Positions 42,205 to 51,097 of a stretch of DNA of 64,000 bases are shown here, one piece after another. The number at the start of each line of letters is the position of its first letter. Positions within the stretch are counted from its first letter, which is position 1. The position numbers and the translations under genes are program-made. This DNA comes from CAYWFP01 sp964457365 (GTDB lineage: Bacteria > Planctomycetota > SZUA-567). The notes beneath the pieces are model-generated. The model was given only the letters and a program-made list of their open reading frames with translations. It was not told where the DNA came from and did not search any database. The stretch lies in assembly GCA_964457365.1 (NCBI GenBank), contig CAYWFP010000005.1, forward strand, positions 17,503-81,502. The letters run 5' to 3'.

Positions 42205-44121
42205 ATGTCGTTCTTGTATAAGAGGTTACGCCTTGCCATCCTGCCCTTGTTGCTGTTTGCGTCCGCCGCCGGCGCTGCGGAGTACCTGCTGCCCGGCGAT
42301 ATCGTGATTCACGTGCAGACGCAGAATTATCAACGATTTCTCTCCGAAGTGCAGAAAACCGGCCTTGCCGCCACCCGCGGCACCCCCAACGCGGCGTTCT
42401 TCCAGCCGGGAATGCTCGCGACGCAGTTGACGCAGATGGCCGGACTGCCGCCCGGTTTCATCGCCAAGGACCAGCCGCTGCATTTCGTCGTCTCCTTTCC
42501 CAAGACCGGCGCGGGCCAGCCGGTAGCGGGCCTTCTGCTGCATGTGGGCGAGCTTCTGAGCAAGATCGACAACATGAAGAAGATGGGGCTGGAAATTCCG
42601 GCGCCGCAGGACGGCGTCTTTCAGCTACAGACCCCTTTTCTCGGCAAGCTCTTCCTCGTCGATGCCGGCCATGGCCGCGCCGCCGTATCCTCTTCCGCCG
42701 CGACTGCCGGCCAGTTGGCCGCGGCGGTGCTGAACTGGACGCCGGCGAATCTTCCCGCCGGCATCGACGCTCCGTCGCTGGTAACGGCAATCGACCTGCA
42801 GAAACTGGTCGACCGCTCGCCGCAGGATTGGACCGCCACGTTGAACCGGAGCGCCGCGGGCATCCCGCTGCCGAAGGACTTTCCTTTCACAATGCCGGCG
42901 ATGACTAAGTTCATCGGCACGATCGGGCGCGACCTGGCCGAACAGGCCGACCACGCCGAGACGGCGCTCTTCCTCGGCGGCGACCGCATTAAAACGAAGT
43001 GCTCGCTGACCCCGCTGGCCGATACCAAAATGCAGCAGGCCGGCCTGCTGGCGGCGAACGAGACGAACGACGGCGCGTTGATGCGCAAACTGCCCGCCGG
43101 CGGACTGCTCTACACGTCAGCCAACGTCCCGCCGGCACTCGTTGAAATCGTCAACGCCCCCTTGCTGGCGGCGTTGAAGACGATGGCCGAGGAATCGGAG
43201 CAGCCGGATGTCGTGACGGCCGTGGAGAAGCTGCGGATCATCAACGACTTGACCGCCGGCGATATGGCCCAGGCCCAGTACGCCGCCGAAGACGGCCGCT
43301 CGCTGATGCAACTGGCGCTGGTCGAGACGACTGATGGTGCGACCTACAAGACCGCCTTCAGCGATATCTGGGGTGTCTTCGGCATGTTCCTGGACAGTAT
43401 GTTCGTCAATTTCAAGGTCCCGCTCACCATCACGCCGCAGGTGGTCGAGAAGGCAGGTATCATCGAGGAGGTGCCCTACGGCCGACTCGGCTTCACCATG
43501 GAGGTGCCGCCGGAGACCATACAGCAAGTTCCGCAAATGGCGATGATCACCCCCATGCTCGACCGGCTGAACCAGCAGATGACTTACAACGTCGGCGCGT
43601 TGGACAACATCGTGGTCATGGTCAACGGCATGATTCGGGACGAGGTATTCGCCAAGGCCGTCAAAAATTACCGCGCGGCGGTGAACCGGATCGAGAGCGA
43701 CGCGGTCTTCATGCAACGCTTCAACGAAACCGAACACAAGCAACTCGGCTACACCTGGTTCGATTTCCTCGCCCTGATCCGCGCGCAGACGGCGTTACGG
43801 GAGATCCCTTTCCTCCAAGAGGTAACCAACGCCAAACTGGCCAGTATGGATGCCGCGCCCCAAACCGCCCATCAACCGTCCATTCTCACATACGGCGCCG
43901 GAAAGGAAGAGGACCAGGGCGATATGATCCTCGTCCTCGACATGCCGATCGAACCGCTCAACGAGTACGTCAAGGCGGAGATGAAAGGCATCCAGGTCAT
44001 GCGCCAGAGACAACAAGAGTTGATGCAGAAGCGCATGGAGGAGATGAAGCCCGAAACGACACCGGAACCGCGGGAAGAAGAAAAACCGGAGCCGCCCGTC
44101 GACGGTGGCGTCACGTTCTGA
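42205..44121 (+). CDS. Large secreted protein of unknown function
   Basis: A 638-residue protein with a signal peptide (residues 1-24, cleavage after ASAAGA). The body alternates beta-rich and helical stretches (PGDIVIHVQTQNYQRFLSEV, PAGIDAPSLVTAIDLQKLVD) and resembles DUF3352-like periplasmic proteins found in several phyla, but I cannot confirm a family. The C-terminal 50 residues are helical then rich in Glu, Pro and Lys (MQKRMEEMKPETTPEPREEE). There is no lipobox or membrane anchor, so it is probably periplasmic. GGAGAGGAG precedes the ATG. A strong terminator follows. Confidence 0.75.
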   Translation: MSFLYKRLRLAILPLLLFASAAGAAEYLLPGDIVIHVQTQNYQRFLSEVQKTGLAATRGTPNAAFFQPGMLATQLTQMAGLPPGFIAKDQPLHFVVSFPKTGAGQPVAGLLLHVGELLSKIDNMKKMGLEIPAPQDGVFQLQTPFLGKLFLVDAGHGRAAVSSSAATAGQLAAAVLNWTPANLPAGIDAPSLVTAIDLQKLVDRSPQDWTATLNRSAAGIPLPKDFPFTMPAMTKFIGTIGRDLAEQADHAETALFLGGDRIKTKCSLTPLADTKMQQAGLLAANETNDGALMRKLPAGGLLYTSANVPPALVEIVNAPLLAALKTMAEESEQPDVVTAVEKLRIINDLTAGDMAQAQYAAEDGRSLMQLALVETTDGATYKTAFSDIWGVFGMFLDSMFVNFKVPLTITPQVVEKAGIIEEVPYGRLGFTMEVPPETIQQVPQMAMITPMLDRLNQQMTYNVGALDNIVVMVNGMIRDEVFAKAVKNYRAAVNRIESDAVFMQRFNETEHKQLGYTWFDFLALIRAQTALREIPFLQEVTNAKLASMDAAPQTAHQPSILTYGAGKEEDQGDMILVLDMPIEPLNEYVKAEMKGIQVMRQRQQELMQKRMEEMKPETTPEPREEEKPEPPVDGGVTF

Positions 44122-44204
44122 AAGCGCGCCGGATCGGCACGCGCGCGATGCGGCCGCATCATCGGGATCCTTCGCTCTTTCGCACGAAGAACCATGTCAG
44201 ACAC

Positions 44205-44230
44205 GCCCCGGTCCGCCGGGGCTTTTTTCT
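44205..44230 (+). terminator. Rho-independent terminator
   Basis: GCCCCGG / CCGGGGC stem with a TCCG loop and a six-T run, after the large secreted protein gene. Confidence 0.92.
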
Positions 44231-44257
44231 TCACTCCCCCGCCCCCGGGGTTATGAT
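44230..44257 (+). promoter_or_regulatory. Possible leaderless promoter for the glycosyltransferase
   Basis: TTCACT (44230-44235), 16-base spacer, TATGAT (44252-44257). The ATG at 44264 is six bases after the -10 box, so the transcript would be leaderless; no Shine-Dalgarno is present. Confidence 0.45.
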
Positions 44258-44263
44258 ACCGTC

Positions 44264-45442
44264 ATGACCGAACGCCTCATGCGCATCATGCACATCATCA
44301 CGCGGCTGATCATCGGCGGCGCGCAGGAGAATACGCTCCTCTCGGTTCTGGGTCAGATGCGCGCGCCCGGCTGCGCTGCCTCACTCGTAGTCGGTCCGAC
44401 CACCGGGCCGGAAGGGACGCTGGTCGATGAGGCGCAGCGCGAGGGCGTCGACTACATCGAAGTCCCGTCGCTCCTGCGCCGCATATCGCCGCTCGACGAG
44501 ATCCGCGCCTACCGCGCGCTGCGCCGCGTAATCCGCGAATGGAAGCCCGATGTCGTGCATACCCATTCGTCCAAGGCCGGCGTGCTCGGGCGCCTCGCGG
44601 CCTGGCACGAACGCGTGCCGCTGGTCGTCCACACCATCCACGGCCTGCCGTTCCATCCGTATCAGAATCGCCTCGCGCGCGCATTCTTCATCATGGCCGA
44701 ACGCTTCGCCGCGCGACGCAGCCACCGCATCCTCGCCGTCGCAGAGGCCATGGTCGAGAAGGCCGTCGCCGCCGGTGTAGCGCCGCGCGAGAAGTTCGAG
44801 GTCGTCTACAGCGGCATACGGCTGGAGGACTTCCTCACGCCTCCGGCGCCTCCCGCCGAATTGCGCCGCCGCTACGGACTCCCCGCCGACGCCGTCGTCA
44901 TCGGCAAGTTGGCGCGGCTCTTCGAGCTGAAAGGGCATGATTATCTCCTCGAGGCGTTCGCGCGCCTGGGCGAGCGTCATCCGCGCGCATATCTCTTCCT
45001 CGTCGGCGACGGGCTCTGGCGCGAGCGGCTGCAGCGAAAGGCCTCATTGCTCGGCATCGCCGAACGCATCGCCTGGGCCGGCCTGGTGCCGCACGAACGC
45101 GTCGCCGAGACGATTCACGCCATGGACGTTCTCGTCCACTGCTCGCTCCGCGAAGGGCTCGCGCGGGTTCTGCCGCAGGCGCTGCTGGCGGGCAAGCCGG
45201 TGGTCGGCTTCGACGTCGACGGCGCGCGGGAGGTGGTGATCGAGGGGCGGACCGGCCGGCTGGTGCCCGCGCAGGACGTCGAGGCGCTGACGCGCGTATT
45301 GGACGAGACGCTGTCGAGCCTGCCGGCCGCACGGGCGATGGCCGCCACCGGGCGCGCGTTCTGCCGCGAGCGCTTCGATCACCGCCGCATGGTGAACGAA
45401 CTGCTGCGCATCTATCGCGCCGGCCTGAATGAACGGAGATGA
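44264..45442 (+). CDS. Family 4 (GT-B fold) glycosyltransferase
   Basis: A 392-residue glycosyltransferase of the GT4 type. The N-terminal acceptor domain has IITRLIIGGAQENTLL and VVHTHSSKAGVLGRLAA; the C-terminal donor domain has IGKLARLFELKGHDYLLEAF, FLVGDGLWRERLQ and the E-x7-E-like motif SLREGLARVLPQALLAGKPVVGFDVDGAREVV. It probably builds an envelope or exopolysaccharide glycan using an NDP-sugar. The best start, ATG 44264, directly follows a -10 box. A URO-D gene follows on the same strand. Confidence 0.92.
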   Translation: MTERLMRIMHIITRLIIGGAQENTLLSVLGQMRAPGCAASLVVGPTTGPEGTLVDEAQREGVDYIEVPSLLRRISPLDEIRAYRALRRVIREWKPDVVHTHSSKAGVLGRLAAWHERVPLVVHTIHGLPFHPYQNRLARAFFIMAERFAARRSHRILAVAEAMVEKAVAAGVAPREKFEVVYSGIRLEDFLTPPAPPAELRRRYGLPADAVVIGKLARLFELKGHDYLLEAFARLGERHPRAYLFLVGDGLWRERLQRKASLLGIAERIAWAGLVPHERVAETIHAMDVLVHCSLREGLARVLPQALLAGKPVVGFDVDGAREVVIEGRTGRLVPAQDVEALTRVLDETLSSLPAARAMAATGRAFCRERFDHRRMVNELLRIYRAGLNERR

Positions 45443-45447
45443 CGATT

Positions 45448-45481
45448 TAGCTTGCATTCGCCCCTGTCGCTTGGCAAGCTA
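45448..45481. repeat. Inverted repeat between glycosyltransferase and URO-D gene
   Basis: TAGCTTGC (45448-45455) and GCAAGCTA (45474-45481), perfect 8-bp arms 18 bases apart, 35 bases upstream of the URO-D ATG. Either an operator or a weak hairpin; no T-run follows. Confidence 0.4.
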
Positions 45482-45515
45482 CCGGCAATCACAAACGTCA
45501 TACGGAGACCCTGCG

Positions 45516-46589
45516 ATGTCCGAGACCATGACCGCGCACGAGCGTTACAGCCGCATTTTCAACCACCAGGAAGCCGACCGCATTCCGATCAGCGACTCGC
45601 CCTGGGGCGCCACCATCGAGCGCTGGCAGAAAGAGGGCCTGCCGAGGGAAACAAACTGGGTCGACTACTTCGACCTCGACAAGCACGGCAGCTTCCGCGC
45701 CGACACCAGCCCGCGCTACGAAGCCAGGACGATCGAGGAGACGGAGGAGTACCGCATATTCACCACGGCCTGGGGCGCGACGCTGAAGGACTGGAAGCAT
45801 GCCGCGACGGTGCCGGAGTTCATCGACTTCACCATCACCAGCCCCGAGGCCTGGGCCGGGGCCAAGGCGCGTATGACCCCGACGCGCGACCGCCTCGAAT
45901 GGGATTCGTTGAAGCGCGACTACCCGCAATGGCGCGCGGAAAGACGATGGATCGTTGCCGGCGGCTGGTTCGGCTTCGACGTCACCCACTCCTGGATGGT
46001 CGGCACCGAACGCGTGCTGATGGCGATGCACGAGGAGCCGGAGTGGATGGTGGACATGTGGAACCACCAGCTCGACATGAACATCGCCCTCTACGACATG
46101 GCCTGGGACGAGGGCTATACCTTCGACGCCTTCGCCTGGCCCGACGACATGGGTTACAAGGGCAAGACCTTCTTCTCGCTCGATATGTACCGCGAGATGC
46201 TCAAACCCGTGCAGAAACGGGCGGTCGACTGGTGCCACGCCAAGGGCGTCAAGGCGTGTCTGCACTCCTGTGGCGACGTGCATACGCTGATTCCGGATCT
46301 GCTGGAGGTCGGCATCGACTCGCTGAATCCGCTGGAGGTCAAGGCCGGCATGGATCCGGTGGCGATCAAGAAGGAGTACGGCGACAAGCTGGTCCTGCAC
46401 GGCGGGGTCAATGCGGTGCTCTGGGACGAGCCGGAGAAGATCGAGGCCGAGATGCGCCGGGTCATCCCCGAGTTGAAGAAGAACGGCGGCTACGTCTTTG
46501 CCTCCGACCACTCTATTCCCTCGAGCGTCAGTCTCGAGGACATGACCCGCATCATCAAGCTGATCAAGGAACTGGGGCGCTACGACTGA
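45516..46589 (+). CDS. Uroporphyrinogen decarboxylase (URO-D) family protein
   Basis: A 357-residue TIM-barrel protein of the URO-D superfamily. It has HERYSRIFNHQEADRIPISD at the N terminus, HSCGDVHTLIPDLLEVGIDSL and KLVLHGGVNAVLWDEPE, typical of the uncharacterised branch related to corrinoid methyltransferases rather than haem HemE. It probably handles methyl groups or a small substrate; no corrinoid protein is adjacent. GGAG is eight bases before the ATG. It lies next to two sulfatases, and a second URO-D protein is encoded at 51098-52159. Confidence 0.85.
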   Translation: MSETMTAHERYSRIFNHQEADRIPISDSPWGATIERWQKEGLPRETNWVDYFDLDKHGSFRADTSPRYEARTIEETEEYRIFTTAWGATLKDWKHAATVPEFIDFTITSPEAWAGAKARMTPTRDRLEWDSLKRDYPQWRAERRWIVAGGWFGFDVTHSWMVGTERVLMAMHEEPEWMVDMWNHQLDMNIALYDMAWDEGYTFDAFAWPDDMGYKGKTFFSLDMYREMLKPVQKRAVDWCHAKGVKACLHSCGDVHTLIPDLLEVGIDSLNPLEVKAGMDPVAIKKEYGDKLVLHGGVNAVLWDEPEKIEAEMRRVIPELKKNGGYVFASDHSIPSSVSLEDMTRIIKLIKELGRYD

Positions 46590-46590
46590 A

Positions 46591-47961
46591 TCAGGATGTC
46601 CGCAGCGCCTGGTCGATGCAGGTACGCCGGTTCTGCTCGCGCCGGATATCCGCCTCTATGGCGACGGGATCCCAATCCGCGTGCATGCGTCGCAGCAGAT
46701 CTGCGCGCACCTGCGCGTGCGCCGGATCGTCTGCAAGGTTGCGCATCTCTCGCGGATCGTTCTCCAGGTCGAAGAGCTCCATCTGCGGCTGGTTGTGGTA
46801 ATAGTTGAGCTTCCACCGGCCCAGCCGGATCATACGCTCGGGGCCCTGCGTGTCGCTGGAGTAGTAATCGCAGAAGACGGGCGCCTCGGGCAGTTCCGCC
46901 CCGCGGCACGTGCTCCAGAGGCTGCGCCCGTCCAACGGAACCTCCCAATTCCCGATGCCGGCCATCTCCCGCAGCGTCGGATAGAGATCTACCAGCGAGA
47001 CCGGCGTGGCGATACGCCTACCCTGCTCCGCCCCGAAGCGCGGCGCGCGGATTACCATCGGCACGCGACTGGATTCCTCGTAGAAAAGATTCTTGCCCCA
47101 CAGATCATGCTCGCCCCACATGTCGCCGTGGTCGCTGGTGTAGATGACGATGGTTTCCTCCATTCGGCCGCTGCGTTCCAATGCCGCGAGGAGATCGCCG
47201 ACCCAGCCGTCCATCATCGTCACCATGGTCAGGTAGGCCTGGCGCGAACGCCGAGACTCCTCGGGCGTCACCTTGTCGAAGCCCCAGATCGTATCGGACC
47301 AGTGCACATTGCGCGGGTGAACCTGTTCGCGCGGCACCGGCGGCGGAATGTCGACCTCGTCGTACAGACGGAACGCGCTCTCGCTGACGCGCATGGGGTA
47401 GTGCGGATAACAGTAGCCCACGCACAGACAGAAGGGCTGCGCGCGATCTTGGTTCTCGATGAACTCGACCGCGGCGTCGCGCCGCTTCATGTCGCCGGAC
47501 TGGAACTCCTCGTCGGGGATGACGTGCACCTCCGACCAACTCCGGTAGCCGGTGCCGTCGCCCGTCTCCTCGCCCCAGCGAAAGCCGTTGACGCGGTGCG
47601 GGCCTTCGCCCCAATGCTCGTGAAAGCCGTGCCACTGGTCGGGGCCGATCATGTGCATCTTGCCGTCCATGATGCAGCGATACCCCGCCCGGCGCAGCAT
47701 GTGCGCCCAGGTGGGGATGTTGCTCCCCAGCGGCGAGCCGTTGTCGTAGGCCTGCACCTTGTGCGGCAGGAGGCCCGCGAGAAAACTGTTGCGGCTCGGG
47801 ACGCAGAGCGCGAAGTTGCAATACGCGTTGTCAAAGGTCACGCCCTCGCGAGCCAGGCGGTCGATGGCCGGCGAACGGACATAGTCGGCGCCGTAACAGC
47901 CCAGCGCCTGCGGGGCGTGCTCGTCGCTCATGATCAGCAGGATGTTCGGTTGGCTGCACAT
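46591..47961 (-). CDS. Cys-type sulfatase
   Basis: A 456-residue member of the alkaline phosphatase-type sulfatase family that cleaves sulfate esters. The signature C-V-P-S-R-N-S-F-L-A-G carries the Cys that an anaerobic maturase turns into formylglycine. Other metal-site motifs: NILLIMSDEHAPQALGCYGAD, GKMHMIGPD, YTSDHGDMWGEHDLWGK. There is no signal peptide in the ATG 47961 form, so a cytoplasmic location is possible. AAGGAG is five bases before the ATG. Divergent from a second sulfatase. Confidence 0.92.
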   Translation of the reverse strand: MCSQPNILLIMSDEHAPQALGCYGADYVRSPAIDRLAREGVTFDNAYCNFALCVPSRNSFLAGLLPHKVQAYDNGSPLGSNIPTWAHMLRRAGYRCIMDGKMHMIGPDQWHGFHEHWGEGPHRVNGFRWGEETGDGTGYRSWSEVHVIPDEEFQSGDMKRRDAAVEFIENQDRAQPFCLCVGYCYPHYPMRVSESAFRLYDEVDIPPPVPREQVHPRNVHWSDTIWGFDKVTPEESRRSRQAYLTMVTMMDGWVGDLLAALERSGRMEETIVIYTSDHGDMWGEHDLWGKNLFYEESSRVPMVIRAPRFGAEQGRRIATPVSLVDLYPTLREMAGIGNWEVPLDGRSLWSTCRGAELPEAPVFCDYYSSDTQGPERMIRLGRWKLNYYHNQPQMELFDLENDPREMRNLADDPAHAQVRADLLRRMHADWDPVAIEADIRREQNRRTCIDQALRTS

Positions 47962-47980
47962 GCGGTCTCCTTTTGCCGAC

Positions 47981-48008
47981 ATTGTGTGCAAATCCGCAAA
48001 AGGCACAA
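47981..48008 (-). promoter_or_regulatory. Promoter for the minus-strand sulfatase
   Basis: On the minus strand, -35 TTGTGC (48003-48008), 16-base spacer, -10 CACAAT (47981-47986). It lies between copies of a CTTTTGC box. Confidence 0.4.
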
Positions 48009-48040
48009 GCGAAACCGCGGCGAAATCCTCTTGCCCCCCG

Positions 48041-48069
48041 TTGCCAAAACGCCGACTTTTGCCTATGAT
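48041..48069 (+). promoter_or_regulatory. Promoter for the plus-strand sulfatase
   Basis: TTGCCA (48041-48046), 17-base spacer, TATGAT (48064-48069), about 50 bases upstream of the ATG. A CTTTTGC box abuts the -10. Confidence 0.6.
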
Positions 48070-48119
48070 AATCCCTCATATCCTCAGGCCGTTCCACGGT
48101 CCCACCGAAGGAGCTTTCG

Positions 48120-49490
48120 ATGCAGCAGCCCAATATCCTCTACATCTTCACCGATCAACAGTCGGCCAGCGCGATGAGTTGCGCCGGCAACACGGACCTG
48201 CAGACGCCGGCGATGGACCGCCTGGCGCGCGAGGGCGTCCGCTTCGAGAACGCCTACTGCGCGTTTCCGCTCTGCGGTCCCTCGCGCGCGAGCATGTTCT
48301 CCGGGCAGTGGCCGCACCAGTGCAACGCCCGCTTCAACGAGCACTCGATGAACGAGGCCGCGCGCGCAGCCGGCCTCGGCAATACCCTCGCCGCCGCCGG
48401 CTACGACTGCGGCTACGGAGGCAAGTGGCACATCCCCTGGGCCTCGCCGATGGAAGAAGGGCACGGGTTCGAATATATCAACGCCTTCGACGACTTCCGC
48501 CTCGCCGAGGACAGCATCCGCTTCATGGAGCGCGAGCGCGACAAGCCGTTCTTCCTCGTCGCCTCCTTCGACAATCCGCACGGCATCTGCGAGCACATCG
48601 CCGACCGGCCGCTTCCTTGGGGCCCGGTGCCAAAACCGCGGTCCATCGCCGAATGCCCGGCGCTACCGCCGAATCATCCGCCCTCGGCGTACGAGCCCGA
48701 CGCGATCCGTCACGGTCGCCGGGACAATACGCCAGACGAGTGGCGTCTGCACCGCTGGAACTACTACCGCATCGTAGAGAAGGTCGACGCGGATATCGGC
48801 AAGATCCTCGACGCCGTGGACCGACTCGGCCTGACTGAGAACACCCTCGTCGTCTTCTCCAGCGATCACGGCGAGATGGCCGGCGCCCACGGCCGGGTGC
48901 AGAAGCTGGTCTTCTACGAGGAGTCCGCGTGCGTGCCATTCATCCTGCGCCTGCCCGGCGTCATCGACGCGGATATGGTGGACACGCGCCTGGTCAACGC
49001 GGGGATCGACCTGATGCCCACGCTCTGCGACTTCGCCGGCGCGCCGTTGCCGCGGCCGCTTCCCGGGCACAGCCTCGAGCCGGTGCTGACCGGTGGCGAC
49101 GCGTCGTGGCCGGACGAAGTGATCTCCACCACCACCGCCACCCGCGGCGGCGTCCAGGGGCGGATGGTCCGTACCGCGCGGTACAAGTATGTCGCCTACG
49201 AACAGGGGCGCAATCGTGAGCAGCTCTTCGACCTGGATACCGATCCGGGCGAGATGGTCAATCTCGCCGCTTCGGCCCGACACAGCGCGGTCATGCAGGA
49301 ACATCGCGGCCGGTTGCGCGTCTGGTGCGCCGCGGTCGACGACGACTTCGGGTACCATTACACCCACCCGCGCGTGCGGCATATCGTCCCCGGCGACGAG
49401 TATCCGTCCGACTCCGGCGGCCTGCGCGACGACATGGCAGCGCCGCATCCTCCGGTTCACGATGGCCGCGGCGGACCGGCGCAGTTCTAG
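48120..49490 (+). CDS. Cys-type sulfatase
   Basis: A 456-residue sulfatase with signature C-G-P-S-R-A-S-M-F-S-G, NILYIFTDQQSASAMSCAGN, YGGKWHIPW and VVFSSDHGEMAGAHGRVQK. Like its divergent neighbour it is of the Cys type and lacks a signal peptide. The two proteins share the family core but differ enough to be separate subfamilies. AAGGAG is six bases before the ATG. Substrates may be sulfated glycans or small sulfate esters; no glycoside hydrolase is adjacent. Confidence 0.92.
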   Translation: MQQPNILYIFTDQQSASAMSCAGNTDLQTPAMDRLAREGVRFENAYCAFPLCGPSRASMFSGQWPHQCNARFNEHSMNEAARAAGLGNTLAAAGYDCGYGGKWHIPWASPMEEGHGFEYINAFDDFRLAEDSIRFMERERDKPFFLVASFDNPHGICEHIADRPLPWGPVPKPRSIAECPALPPNHPPSAYEPDAIRHGRRDNTPDEWRLHRWNYYRIVEKVDADIGKILDAVDRLGLTENTLVVFSSDHGEMAGAHGRVQKLVFYEESACVPFILRLPGVIDADMVDTRLVNAGIDLMPTLCDFAGAPLPRPLPGHSLEPVLTGGDASWPDEVISTTTATRGGVQGRMVRTARYKYVAYEQGRNREQLFDLDTDPGEMVNLAASARHSAVMQEHRGRLRVWCAAVDDDFGYHYTHPRVRHIVPGDEYPSDSGGLRDDMAAPHPPVHDGRGGPAQF

Positions 49491-49585
49491 TTCTCAGCCG
49501 AACGCGGCACACTCCCGGGCGTGCACAACTTGCACGCCGAAGTGGGGCGCCGCGCTTCTCAATCCTGCATGCTAATATTACAACT

Positions 49586-49618
49586 CGTTTACAGGAAAGT
49601 CATAACAACATGTAAACG
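49586..49618. promoter_or_regulatory. Inverted repeat, possible operator upstream of the sigma-54 activator gene
   Basis: CGTTTACA (49586-49593) and TGTAAACG (49611-49618), perfect 8-bp arms with a 17-base spacer, ending ten bases before the -35 box. A class of site used by dimeric activators. Confidence 0.5.
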
Positions 49619-49627
49619 GATGCTTTC

Positions 49628-49655
49628 TTGACAGATCTTTCTTTGCCGGTATGCT
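49628..49655 (+). promoter_or_regulatory. Promoter for the sigma-54 activator gene
   Basis: TTGACA (49628-49633), 16-base spacer, TATGCT (49650-49655), about 65 bases upstream of the ATG. A good sigma-70 match. Confidence 0.65.
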
Positions 49656-49720
49656 GTACCTCTTTGCCTGACCGTGCACTTTGATCACGCTTTCGTTTTC
49701 TCGCTTTCAAGTTGGCGACA

Positions 49721-51085
49721 ATGACCTCGCAATTCCTTCGCATTATCTCTGTCGACAAAGGCCGGGAACTGGCCAGCCAGGTCCGGCAGCTGTTTCCGGA
49801 AGAGCGGGTCTCGCTGGCGTACGAACGCAGCCTCGACGAGGTGGTGGATCGTTTCGAGCGGGAGGAGTACGACGTCATGCTCTTCTCCAGTTCGGTCGCG
49901 CACGGCCGCATCGAGGATATGGTCGAAATCCTCGAGCTGATCTCGGCCAAGTGCCCGGCGACGCAGATCCTTTTCTTCGCCCTGCCGCATCAGCTCAAGA
50001 TGGCCCACCAGGCACTGCGGGCCGGCACGTTCCACTACTCGCTCCTGCCCATCAGCGACGAGGAACTGCACCTGCTGATCATGAGCGCGATGGATCGTCA
50101 GCCCCAACTCGGGCCGAATCTACTCTTCAAGGAAGAGATCGCCAAGACCACGTTCGAGCGCATGATCGGGCGCTCCACCGCGATCCAGGCGGTGTATCGC
50201 CAGATCCGTCAGGCCGCCGCGACCGATATCCCGGTACTGATTACGGGCGAGACCGGCACCGGCAAGGAACTCGCCGCGACCGCGATCCACGAGCTGAGCG
50301 GCCGCGAGTCCGGCCCGTTCATTCCCGTCCACATCGGCGCGCTGCCGGCGGACCTGGTAGCGAGCGAGCTGGTGGGTCACGAGAAAGGCTCGTTCACCGG
50401 CGCGCTCTCGCAGCGCAAGGGATGTTTCGAAGAAGCCGACGGCGGGACGGTCTTTCTGGACGAAATCGCCACGATCGACCCGAAAATGCAGATCAGCCTG
50501 CTGCGCCTGCTGGAGAGTTCCGAGTTCAGCCGCATCGGCGGGCAGACGCTCGTCGACGTCGATGTCCGCGTCATCGCCGCGTCGAACAAGGACCTGCTCG
50601 AGGAGGTGCGCCGCGGGCGTTTCCGGGACGATCTGTTCTACCGGCTCGACGTCTTGCACGTCGTCCTGCCGCCACTGCGCGAGCGCCACGGCGAAATCCC
50701 GCTGCTTTTGAACCACTTCATCGCCCAGGTCTGCAGCGCCTTCCAGAAGGAGATCCGCGGCATCGCGCCCGAATGCATCGCCTGCCTGGAGGCCTACCCC
50801 TGGCCCGGGAACGTCCGCGAGTTGAAGAACGTGGTCCAGCGCGCGGTGGTGATGTGCACCGGCGACATTCTCGAGCCCGAACACCTGCCGCAGCGGCTGC
50901 AAAGCGCCCGGCAGGACGACGTGGTCATGCCGCTGCGCGTGGGGCTTTCGCTCGCGGAGGTGGAGCGGGAGGTGATCATCCGCACGCTCGATTACGTCGG
51001 GCAGAACCGCACCCGCGCCAGCGAGGTGCTCGGGATCTCGCGCCGGGCGCTCTACAACAAATTACGTCGCTACCAGATCGCCTGA
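49721..51085 (+). CDS. Sigma-54-dependent transcriptional activator with degenerate receiver
   Basis: A 454-residue NtrC-type regulator. The N-terminal 120 residues follow a receiver fold but lack the phosphoacceptor: the strand-3 position reads VMLFSSS, with no Asp, and the conserved Lys is replaced (LLPIS). The AAA+ domain is intact: Walker A GETGTGKE, GSFTGA loop (sigma-54 contact), DEI Walker B, and arginine finger region FRDDLFYRLDVL. A Fis-type HTH ends the protein (NRTRASEVLGISRRALYNKLRRYQ). It should activate sigma-54 promoters, probably without classical phosphorylation. The ATG at 49721 is preferred over a TTG nine bases earlier. Confidence 0.92.
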   Translation: MTSQFLRIISVDKGRELASQVRQLFPEERVSLAYERSLDEVVDRFEREEYDVMLFSSSVAHGRIEDMVEILELISAKCPATQILFFALPHQLKMAHQALRAGTFHYSLLPISDEELHLLIMSAMDRQPQLGPNLLFKEEIAKTTFERMIGRSTAIQAVYRQIRQAAATDIPVLITGETGTGKELAATAIHELSGRESGPFIPVHIGALPADLVASELVGHEKGSFTGALSQRKGCFEEADGGTVFLDEIATIDPKMQISLLRLLESSEFSRIGGQTLVDVDVRVIAASNKDLLEEVRRGRFRDDLFYRLDVLHVVLPPLRERHGEIPLLLNHFIAQVCSAFQKEIRGIAPECIACLEAYPWPGNVRELKNVVQRAVVMCTGDILEPEHLPQRLQSARQDDVVMPLRVGLSLAEVEREVIIRTLDYVGQNRTRASEVLGISRRALYNKLRRYQIA

Positions 51086-51097
51086 GCGCCGCGGTCT

